Assembly (NCBI RefSeq): GCF_021155765.1
Contig: NC_060108.1
Coordinates: 22,345,025-22,409,024, forward strand
DNA: 64,000 nt
Source of the DNA: Diprion similis
Lineage: Eukaryota > Arthropoda > Insecta > Hymenoptera > Diprionidae
Direction: 5' to 3'
Shown here: positions 40,601-50,797 of the stretch, in pieces
How positions within the stretch are numbered: position 1 is the first letter of the stretch
Layout: every line of letters starts with the position of its first letter
Translations under genes and position numbers: made by a program
Notes under the pieces: generated by a model
The model's input: only the letters and a program-made list of their open reading frames with translations
What the model was told of the DNA's origin: nothing
Database searches by the model: none

Positions 40601-43600
40601 CTAACCACTGAAGCCCTCCAGTTATCCCTAGTCATTCAGCCACACGTCAGACTTATCGTTAAGGGTGAGTCCTGCGGAGCAGAATATCCAGTACTCATAG
40701 TCCTTTCATCCTCCAAGCCACTTTAGTGAATTGTTATTCGAATGATTCCATGTCGGGTAATAGGTATATTCCGAAATCCAGTTGCACTGGATGATTCATA
40801 TCAATATCTGCGAAGCATCGACTACCGCTTATTAACCGCAAACATAAACGTCACTTGAAATTATCTCGTCCCGGTGATTTGTTCGAGCGAAGCGTGATGC
40901 CGGAAGCGTCGTATTCCGGGCGCTGAGTTCGATTCCTCGGGGCTTCATATAATTATGGACACGCATATCTGCGGCATGAGTAATACACCGTGTCTGCCAT
41001 CGTCTAATCTCACAAACTCGTGAACGCAGTTAGCCGAAGATGATAGCCGCTACGGTGCACAGGGTTTAGATATGTACACGGATTGCTTAGTCGAGCATGC
41101 CGAGCACGTAACACGTAGTAGATGAGGTGCGACTCGGGGTTGGACTCGGAGGAAGAATTCCTGCTTATTTACCTTTTTTATCAGCAGGTATATCAATGCG
41201 TCGGTAGCCGGATTGAAAGGAATTATATATCTCTGGGGGTTTCATCTCGGCGTGAATTATTCGATCGGCACGATCTTTCAACCCGGTTGATTGGTGTGAG
41301 ACCGGATAACATTGGCATGATATACGCAATTAAGCGATGTTATTATAGTAGGTAATATCTAGGACTCGAGCTTTATAGAATACGTGTCGTAATTAAGCGA
41401 GAGATGTGCAGCTGTGGCAACGCGGTGCAAATGAACTCGTTATTTGTTCAGCTTTGTGCCCAACGAGAGTTCAACTGCACTGCACGACTTGCATGGTTAG
41501 GCTAAGTCCGTATGTCCTGCAGGTTCTTAGATATGCACAGTTGCTCTCAGAATTCGTCTTGCTGAAGTTCAAAGATCATCGAGATAACGACAACTTTCGA
41601 GAAAAGTTCATCGCAGCTGTACCATAAATTATCAACAACTTTAAAATGGTCGGATAATATCTTTCACGAATTGTTTTTTCATGTTTATGTAACAAGCACG
41701 ATTTTCCGGTGGCTGCAATTTGTTCCGGTTGAATCTACCGTTAATATTACCCGCGTAACTACACTCATAATATTCGCACGATGCATTGACTAAACTTGCA
41801 GCTTGGTCGGAAAGGGGGTTTGAAGATTATCGAATTTCATTGGAAATCTTGATAAGTGGACTGGAACAGAACAAATCGCAACGCATGCGTGCCTTTTACA
41901 AAAGTTTTTGCAGTGTGCGTAAAGTGGCGGGGGAGGGGGGGGGGGGGGGGGGTCAAACCTTGGAAGGGTCAATATTTCGAATGTCTAATATATCGAAATT
42001 TCAAACATGCGAAAATGAAATAACGAAAGACATCGAACAATTCATCTTTCGTTACTTTATTTTCGTATGTTTAAAATTTCGATATATCGGCCATTCGAAC
42101 TATTGACCTTTGCAAGTTTTGATTCCCACCCCACAAAGTTCCGCGGATTCCGCATAAAAACAAGTGCGATATTAATACGTTATTATTACATGCCTGGAGG
42201 CGTGTTATACTTACTGGTCGTGAGCGATTTGAAAGCGATACGATGATCTTGTTTAATGAACTTGACGATCAGTTGAGCGATTATTTTCCGTGTATATAAT
42301 CAGCAGAATTCTTCAACATCCTCGTCGTGTACGATGATCAAGAATCGGGGGGCAAATGGCTTTCCTCTACGTCGTATACACGCCACATAATAATTTGTGC
42401 CTATTCCTGTTTGCCCGTTCGTTCCCCCGGGATGCTGCATGATCTTGAGACAACGCGGTTCTCCCGCAGCTCTCGCTCGCATCCGGTACGAAGATGCAGT
42501 CAAGCCTGGGAAACGGATGACATAAAATTATCCCTTAACACGGTTAATTGCTCTTCGTTGATGCGGTTTTGCACGCCTCGTAAAGGGACCACCATGAACG
42601 CCTCTGGACAAACGTAGAAAGGTGTAGATGTCATGCGTAGGTACGACGTACGTACGATAGAAATCCGAGTGAAGGTGGTAAAAAATAATGTAAAAACACC
42701 TGGAATGTCTCTGGCAGTCAACCGCATAATGTACAATGGAAAGAAATGCGGAGAAAAAGAGTGTCGCGGATAGATTTAAATCTGGTACCTCATACATCGC
42801 GCACTCACGCTTCTCTTCTTCCCTGCATCCTCCACGAGTTCGCTAATTGGTAGACACCATTGTTCTAGCTCACTTATTAACGACAAGCCCATCTTCCACA
42901 GTCCTCGTCTACCTGCAATTATATTTTACATGTAGTGAGGACTCGAGATAAGACATCGTCGTCGATTAATAGCATACAATTCACCAGAGCGAGGCATTCC
43001 TCCAGTTTTTTCCGCAATGTAGTTCAATTTTGTCGCTTCTTCCTATTCATCATCTGCAATCAGCACTCGAGCCTCGACAATCTCGTCTTCGGCCAGGTCC
43101 CCTCGGGTACTTTCCCTGCTCGTTTAAAGCGAAGCTGTAACCCCGCCTGACCCAAACCTCAGACCTTCGAAGGTAGCTTGTAGCTACAAGGTTCAAGGTA
43201 CAAGGTACCTAGCTATGTGTGCAACGAAAGTAACGGATTCGACACGTCGGTAACGGATTGGACCGTGTACAATGCGGCATGTATATACTTGTGGTTTTGT
43301 ATCTACCTACCGCCGCATTGTTATTCGCTGCCCCAGGATCTCGTGGGAAAGCCGGAAGCGATTAGCGCGAACGCAGTAAAAGATATACGGATACCTATAC
43401 GTTCACTGGGAAGACAAGAGGAAACGGTAAAAGCATCCAGTGACAACATTCTTTGGTTCGCCTGTCGCGGTCCTATTATAGTAGCATACGATTTGCACGT
43501 GCGAGTAGATCCTTTCGTGTCATTATTGTGGGAATGAAAGTTCGAGGGTTGGTAGCCGAGCATCAATTCGAACCGATCGGATCCCCGCAGCTGCATCGAA

Positions 43601-46600
43601 TCGGACTTCCATGCTAAACCGCAAATCTATCTCTCGGTCCTTTCGGAAGAAATTACTCAACACTCGGCTGCGTGTCTCTCAAACTCATCGCCGCACGCCC
43701 AGAAGCCAGAAGCTTCGCCTCTTTTCACCGGAAGTTCGATGGGAGATAATTCATCAACCGCGAAGCGTATTTCCACTTGTAGCAGGATTTAATTAGTTTT
43801 TATAGAAGATCCTCAATCCTCGTCCGATTCACGATATGGTGCTAATCCGAAAAGATAATAATTTTTGAAAATCGACGAGCCTCGCGACGCGCTTTAGCGA
43901 GAATGTCCGAATGTACCTGTTACAGGATCGATTCGTTGATAGAGTTTCGAATCGATCGAGACCTACTCCGCGTACATAACTAACGGTAAATATTGTGCAC
44001 GTTGTTAAAGACAAGTTCTAAACACCCGAAACGGACGTCGCCACGTTATTCCACGTGCGAATATATACCTTCGAAGCCGTAACATCTTTTACGTTCAGCT
44101 CACCTACGACGCGGGATGAATAATAATAGGAATATATCAACGAGTGCGAAGTCCTTATACCTGCGTGGGTTGAATTTCAAATTCAAGTGGCACCGAAACG
44201 GCAGACGAAATAACCGCTTGACTCACAATCTTTCGAAGCATATAATACGGGAGTTGTTGCCATTGAATGAGCTTCACTCGTCACGGTCATAAATAGTCTC
44301 AACATGTTTAACGATTTTGCTCGTATATAATAGGAGCGTATTCAAAAAATATATGCAAGTTATTTTGACTGTGTCGAAGAAGGCTCGAAAAATAGACTGA
44401 AAAATTCCCGCACCAAAGCTGTTATTCCGCCTCTGGGATGTTCAAGTGTGCCGAGGTTCGCAGGTGTAAGATTTTGGGATGCACACACGTATCCAAGGGT
44501 TCTTCTTTTTAACAGCGTCCCGTCGACGTCGTCGTCGACACTCGGCAAACAGTTTTATACCGGTTCGACTCGTATGCAATCTACAGAAACGCACACATTG
44601 CATACATGTGTGCACATTGTGCATACATAGACGCCGGAGATTAAGCAGCTGCGTTAACGCCTGGGTCCTACAATTACACATTGACACAAAGTTTATCCGT
44701 AGGCCAGCTATGCACACACCCATGGGTCCTGGTCCCGTTGTAGCGAGCCTCTAGGAAGTTATTTTTTCTATTTTCTTTTCGCTTTTTAGTCTCCCCGTTC
44801 CTTTGTTCCTTTCATTCCATCCTCGCATTCTCCCGTCGATCCATGCCTTACGTGTCGCAGCAGCCTCGAATGTCCGTTCGATCCTCGTCCGCCGCTGACG
44901 CTCGAATACGAATATGGACCGAGGCGCTTCAAATAATGGATCCTTTCGTTCGATGAACAATGGAAAAGCCCGCGTTGCACTTTGCTCGCTGCCGCAGCGA
45001 TCGGAGATGCCCGTCGAGACGAGGAATTGCAACGCGTTACAAAAGTGAAGAGCCCTTGCTAAAATGTGGTCTAAGTGCCAACGGGGTGCAAAGCTCGCTC
45101 CATCGTTCCACCACGTCGATTTTTACTCCCCTGTAACTGTTGCACTCCAGTGGACATAGAATTTACTCGGTAACAATCGGCCCTCGCATTTCTAACAATC
45201 CTCAATGATTTTCCTGCAATTTATCGTCAAAGGAAATCGAGCATATTGAAGATTTTTCTATTTCGCAAAAAGAATTTACTTGAAGGGTAAACCTCTTTGT
45301 AAAACGATTTTTCACATACCACGGGAGATATCGCTGAGCATGTATTTGCTTTTTTTCGTTTTTTCAGGCCACCGCGTACTCTGGACCAGCCGGAATTCTT
45401 ATCCTCGGGAACGAGTGCAGTAAGGATAGAGATTGCGAGGCTGGTATAAGCAACAGCCAATGCCAATATGGGAATTGCCGGTGCCGTCCTTTCTTCGCGG
45501 AGCACAATCTCACCGAGTGTTTGGAATGTAATAAATTCTTATATAAGTACCGTCGGCTGGTGCCGATGTATTCTACTTCGATACATGTATATATATATTT
45601 ATATAGCAAATTTACCCCGCATAGCGCAATAGTGAATTATTCCACTTACGGCTTACAGCAGCAAAACGCGTATATATAACCGATTTCAAGTGATTAGGTG
45701 CCATTCAAGTATCAGCTAACGTATTTTTTGCAAGTTTTTGCATTCCCACTCCGAGTGATAAAAATTGGTAGCGTTGGCAACTCGATTCATTACCCAGAAT
45801 AGGCAGAAAAGCTGTTTACAGTCACATTCTGATAAATTTATTCCTACTTTATTAATTATTAATACACATTAAAATGTGAATTCACTGTTCATCGAGTACT
45901 AAATATATTATATTGTCTTTCTTCCTAACTGCATGCCATAAATATTGTATTTGCTAAGATATTATTATTGAGCAATTCATGCATTATTGACACGCATCCT
46001 TTTACAGAAATTTTTTTATTATTCTCAAGCAGCTGGTGACGTGTTGGCTTTGAGCACGCACCTCAAATTTTCTATGTTAGGTAACGCTTGCCTGAAATCC
46101 TTACTACCATAGGCTAACATTTGATAACGTTTTTCTGAATGGTCTACCCCTGTTTTAGCGTTAGCTAATACTTGAATGACTGAGTTTGTGATGATTTAGT
46201 GATTCACAAACAAGCGTTTTCATTCTAATCACACAGCGCACATTTATCATTACAGCAACGCTTCTGGGCTACGATTGTCTCGTGAAAGATCAATGTGCCA
46301 TGAAGGTAGCTCACAGCAACTGTCTAGCTGGAGTCTGCAGATGCGAGGAAGGTTATTTGCAGTTCCGAAAACACACGTGTCTGGGACGTGAGTATAGAAT
46401 ATTAGTTTTACGATCCATACGTCACCAAAGTTCCGACTAAACTCGATGTGCAAATTTTATGCGACGTTGGCCTACTGCGAAAGTTTATTTTTTCCCTGAT
46501 CAAGAAGGAAAAATATGAGATTCATACGCACGAGCCTTCGTGTGATGTTTATTCAAGTCTTTCTGTTATTTTCTTGCAATTTGAGCTCAACCCCGTGTGG

Positions 46601-49600
46601 TATAAATTCACGCTATCGTCAGTGTTTCGTTCACTGCTAAAATTTTTTACATGGAACTACGCTGTATTGGATTAAGTTTTATTCGGATACGGAAAAGTGG
46701 ATTCATCATAGATTTAGTGTCTGTTCAATTTAAAAATAAAATAAAATTTCTACACAAATTAGTAGATGCAAATTATTTCCTTCTCCTTTTGCCATAAATT
46801 TTAGTAATATCAAAAATTTTCATTCTAAATATAAGACAAACACAGTCATTTAGGTCAGCGCGCTGAATTTGTATAAATTTGCAACCTGATTTCGTGAATT
46901 AACAACTCTTTTGTATACCTACAGTAAATGTGTACGTAGTAAATTCGCAATAATTTTTAACAGTCTTCTTTGCACTTTATACGACTGATGATTGCGAACG
47001 GTAGCCAAGTACCATCGTACATCTATATTGCATCCGTCGTCAGTCATAATTTATGAAGCGGTAGGTGGGCAGGCGGCTTACAGGTTGCTTAAGGTTTTCA
47101 GGTAACGACCTGGCCCTCGGTTCACCGACCCGTGCAAACACAACATTCGGAATGTATCACGCACTGCAGCGCGCGATTCGCGAATCATAATAATTACGCG
47201 ACCCCGTTCCCACCCACAAGACGATAAATATTTATTAAATGCTCACGCAGGATGATAATACAGCCGACTTCCTTGCGATTAGTCGCTGGCAGGGTTAATT
47301 AATTCATCATCTAACCGCACGTAAAGTCTCCTCCTTGATAATACGTATTCACATCGCAAGTATCTCTTGCAAATTCAGTAACCCGAATTGGAGGGATGAT
47401 TTTTAACCCTCGTATTCTAATGACAGTAAATAAGATAAATTCCTTTTCGTTCAGCCGCTCGGCTTGGCGAGGTTTGTTACAGCCACTCGCACTGTTATCT
47501 CTGGGATAGCGACACTTATTGCGATTTCATAATTCCCGATCTCTTCGGCCGATGTCAATGCACCGCGTCGATGCGTCGGGACGGCGACGTCTGTCGACCG
47601 GATTTCCTCGTGTACCCACCGGATTTACCTGTTGAGTCGAGCAACGACGTTCCAGAGAGCGTGGGGGAGGAAACGATCGCCATCCATGACGACGACGACG
47701 ACGAGGGAACAGGTATTACCTCACCTCGAGGAGCTTGAGCCATGGCGTTGAATTTTTCCTGGAAATGTACTCGATCATGGCTGTTAATACGTGTTCCTCT
47801 CGTTTCTTTCAAGGTGTTCAAGTGTCCTGGCTGAAGAACATATCTGCGGTTCCTTCCGCTACTCCCATCACGCGAATCGTACCTGTAACTACGACGGTTC
47901 AACCCAGCCTCGTGCAGTCAGCTCCGGAAACTCCGGCACCGAACGAATTTCCTGGCGAGGACAACGAGGCCGTCGTCGTCGAAGCTGCAAACACCACCGA
48001 GTTTCTGCAAACTACATCGACTTCCACCACGGGTAAACGGAGTCGAGAGGTGTTGCCTGAAATTTATTGAAAACGTTTAACGTCGTTTCAACCATCGGAC
48101 ATTTTTCAAAATCACACGAATGATTCGAAAAATTGTTTGTTTTTATCAACATCGTGATATGATTGGAAAATCTTTTGCCACAGGAACTGCGTTCACACTG
48201 TTTCGTAATTTCTTGGTAAAAATTATCATCTGCAAAGAGATTCGTAGCTTACGAATGCGAGAGTTTGACAAATATTCAACGACTCGCATGAAAATTATGA
48301 AAAAAAATCGATTTCCTACGAAAGTCCTTACAAAGAACATCAGTTTGGTGTCTCCCTCTGATTACGTTGAGACTCGTGTATATTGTAGAACAATGAAAAC
48401 TAAGTTACACGTTTTTTCATCATTTGCAGAAAAACGGTTTAAAGGGGTGAAAACGTCCCCAAAATGTGCACTTAACGGGGTGAATTCTTGACGCGCTTGA
48501 TATATTTGAATGAAACCAACGTTGTGATATTTTATTAACTACGGTGCCTATCTTTAGGTGTCGTTTTCACCCCACCCCCTTAAACCGTTTTTCCGCAGAT
48601 AAAAGAAAAATACATATCTCTTAGTTTTCAATGTTCTACAAGATACATGAGTCTCAACGAAATCAGAGAGGCGCACCAAACTGAAGTTCCTCGTTAGAAT
48701 ATCCTCAAGATTTTTCACCCGTTGAATTTTCCCCAAAAAGCACCCATCAAAACGGACAGACACGAGCCGGAAAGCACAATGGCGATAAGTTTGGGCCTGG
48801 CATGCACCGCGGACATAGAATGCCAGATGGCGGATTCGGGTTCGCGATGTCTGGAGGGTGTTTGCGACTGCGCGATCCGCGGGAACGGAAGTTTGGCCTG
48901 TGGAGCGCAGAGGACCGGATGTGCACCTGGGACCTTCCAGTGTCGCGGTACCGGACAGTGCATCAGCTGGTTCTTCGTGTGCGATGGTCGTCCAGACTGC
49001 GCCGACGGATCGGACGAGGAATGCAGATCCGAGCGATGCCCGAGCCAAGCGTTCAGGTGCTGGCGCAGCGGTGTCTGCATATCCAAAGCCGGGGTTTGCG
49101 ACGGGAATCAGGACTGTCCGGACGGCGAGGACGAGGACGGCTGCAACAGTCGAAGAAGTTAGTCCACCGGTTGCGAATCGAGCTTTTTTCACCTTTTTAC
49201 GGAGAAGAGCTGAAGGAAGGGGAAAAACATCGTCAATGTGAAAACCTGAAAAATGCAACATTTTTTTTTTTTTTTTATCTTCAATGAAAGAAAAGGTATT
49301 TAGATGATAATATTTAAGGAGGTTATTAGGCATATATTTAAGTATACTAGAAAAAAAAATTTATCAAGAAATATTTAAAAATGCCGACACTGGAGCGATT
49401 CTTACGAGACCTGTTGAATTCTGCGGCAGTCAAGTGTAACTGGTGCAAATTTGATCGTAAATGACAGAAAAAAAATAGAAAAAAACCACTTAAAAAGACA
49501 CGACGTATCTATAACTAGAGAAATACGTAAGGGATTTAGAAGATATTGATTTTTGTCCAATTGGCGAGTACTTGAATGAAAATATTCAATTTTCGACCAA

Positions 49601-50797
49601 AGTAAGGGCACTGATTTGTTAGTAAATAATGTTTTTAAGTTTAAATTGAGTGTTTTTTTTTTTGTTATTTTTGTTTACTGCTGGATTCAAATTTGCACCA
49701 GTTACACCGCGTGCCGCAGAATTCACCATGTCCCGCGAAAATGGCTCTAATATCGGAATTTTTTAATATTGATAATAATTTTTTGTATTAAACTTATATA
49801 TATGCCTCATAACTTCCTCAAATATCATTATCTTATCACCTTTTCTTCAGTCAGGAAAGAAAAAAAAAATGGTGTATTTTTTAGATTTTTACAGTGGTGC
49901 TACCCCGTAACTGACCCTACCTTGTACGTACATTTCAGAGTGTCCGAAGGGCGCGTTCAGGTGCAACAGCGGCCAGTGTCTTCCTGCTTATGAATTTTGC
50001 AACGCCATGGTGATGTGTCGGGACGGCAGCGACGAGCCTCGTGGAGCCTGCAGAACCCGGAACCGTGGAAGGCTCGCACCTCGGCTATGTCCTTTCCGGT
50101 GCGACAACGGACGGTGCAGGTCTGATGCCATCACCTGCAGTGGTCGAGACGGATGTGGCGATGGATCCGACGAGAAAAACTGCTCCGTCTGCAGTGAGTA
50201 TAACTATAGTTGTGCGCATACGTTGCGTCGGTGATGGTTTTTGCTTATCTTCAAAGTTTAACCCTTGGAGGACCGGGGAAATGAGGAATTTCGAAAATTT
50301 TTTATTTCTGTAGAAAGGTGATCTAAAGAACATCCAGAACATTGGACCAAATTAAAGTCAAATGTTGGTAGATCAATGACCTCACGCCAAATGACGTACG
50401 TTGGTCCTCTAAGGGTTAAGCGAATCGTTGCTTTCCTCTTTTCACTTGGTGGATGGGAAATCGAATCGAATTTTCAAAGAGGCAAAAATATCGTTGAACG
50501 GAATTGTCAGAATGTAGGAAGTCAAAGTGTAGAAAGCCAAGATATAAAATTGTCGGACATGGAATAAGAATACAGCAGAATTATGAGTATTCTACAGTAT
50601 TTGCTTTTCCAAAGCCTACTTTTCTGTATCTCGAGTTTCTGCAGCATTTTGAAAATTCTGTACATCAGATTTCCGCGTCTTTGAAAGTTGGGTATTCTTA
50701 TCTTCAAACATTTTTATACCCAAGCCTTTTCATTGCACATATTTAAATAATCGAATGCTTGTATAAAATCGTTTCAGGATGTCCTGCATTGACATAA
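37694..50797 (+). CDS. Secreted EB-module / LDL-receptor class A repeat protein
   Basis: Exons 37694-37744, 45368-45527, 46256-46387, 47455-47712, 47814-48032, 48741-49157, 49939-50193 and 50778-50797 join in phase to 503 residues. Exon 1 ([17 protein letters not shown]) plus Ala18 is a classic signal peptide. Exons 2 and 3 each carry a cysteine pattern like the EB module ([10 protein letters not shown]... ending [13 protein letters not shown]... ending CRCEEGY). Exon 4 holds another cysteine-rich segment, then a run of five Asp near 193-197. Exon 5 encodes a cysteine-free linker rich in Thr, Pro, Val and Glu (202-273), possibly glycosylated. Exon 6 has a fourth EB-like unit (295-327) and two LDLa repeats (334-368, 373-408); both keep the calcium-binding CDG..DC.DG.DE.C pattern. 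Exon 7 has LDLa 3 (414-450, degenerate: [11 protein letters not shown]) and LDLa 4 (463-494). The chain ends CRCPALT with no transmembrane segment, so a secreted ligand-binding or matrix protein is inferred. I do not recognise a named orthologue. AATAAA lies at 51047-51052. Confidence 0.88.
37745..45367 (+). other. Intron 1 of the EB/LDLa gene (7.6 kb)
   Basis: Runs from the donor gtgagt after the signal-peptide exon to the acceptor ttttcag at 45367. GC content is visibly higher than in the Syntaxin-1A introns, and microsatellites are rare. Several open frames of 60-120 codons occur on both strands (for example 39239-39610 minus, 39410-39658 plus, 43217-43537 plus). None resembles a known protein, so no gene is called. 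It contains the foldback at 41967-42108. Confidence 0.65.
41967..42108. repeat. Long hairpin (64-base inverted repeat arms, 14-base loop)
   Basis: The left arm 41967-42030 and right arm 42045-42108 are inverted copies. Compared by eye, 56 of 64 positions match without gaps, with only 14 bases between them. A weaker match continues outward into the G-rich left flank (41935-41952) and the C-rich right flank near 42130. Probably a palindromic miniature transposon in intron 1 of the EB/LDLa gene. Either strand could fold as RNA. Confidence 0.88.
45528..46255 (+). other. Intron 2 of the EB/LDLa gene
   Basis: 728 bases between the T|gtaata donor and the ttacag acceptor. Nothing else was recognised. 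Confidence 0.85.
46388..47454 (+). other. Intron 3 of the EB/LDLa gene
   Basis: 1067 bases, gtgagt donor to ttcag acceptor. Plain AT-rich sequence; nothing else was recognised. Confidence 0.85.
48322..48695. repeat. Inverted repeat in intron 5 of the EB/LDLa gene
   Basis: Arms at about 48322-48456 and 48561-48695 are diverged inverted copies (about 135 bases each) around a 100-base centre. Shared blocks include CAGTTTGGTG, CGTTGAGACTC, TTGTAGAACA, GAAAACTAAG and AAAAACGGTTTAA. Because of the arms, the two strands carry look-alike open frames ([20 protein letters not shown] and [20 protein letters not shown]). These come from the repeat and are not called genes. The right arm ends about 45 bases before the exon-6 acceptor. 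Confidence 0.85.
49241..49893. repeat. Inverted repeat in intron 6 of the EB/LDLa gene
   Basis: Arms at about 49241-49453 and 49687-49893 are diverged inverted copies of roughly 210 bases. Shared blocks are GAATTCTGCGGCA, GTAACTGGTGCAAATTTGA, GAGGCATATAT-like and GAAAAGGT-like stretches. The inner part is A/T-rich. The arms fill most of the intron between exons 6 and 7. Sequence differs from the intron-5 repeat. Confidence 0.82.
50262..50415. mobile_element. piggyBac-like miniature element (TTAA target sites)
   Basis: A 154-base element flanked on both sides by TTAA (50258-50261 and 50416-50419). Ends are CCCTTGGAGGACC and, reverse-complemented, CCCTTAGAGGACC (12 of 13). A TTAA duplication with ends starting CCCT is characteristic of piggyBac-type transposons, so a non-autonomous derivative is inferred. 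It sits in intron 7 of the EB/LDLa gene and has no coding capacity. Confidence 0.8.

Noticed and set aside
40870-40948. Possible tRNA: AGTTCGATTCCT resembles a tRNA B box
   Set aside because: No matching acceptor stem, D arm or anticodon stem could be built upstream of it, so a chance match is more likely.
44442-44754. Arg-rich open frames on both strands
   Set aside because: They arise from GTCGTCGTC/ACGACGACG sequence and nearby CACACA-type words; the two strands cannot both be coding and neither matches a family.
48554-49333. 259-codon open frame on the minus strand
   Set aside because: It is the antisense shadow of the LDLa exon 6 (48741-49157) extended into the two inverted repeats on either side.
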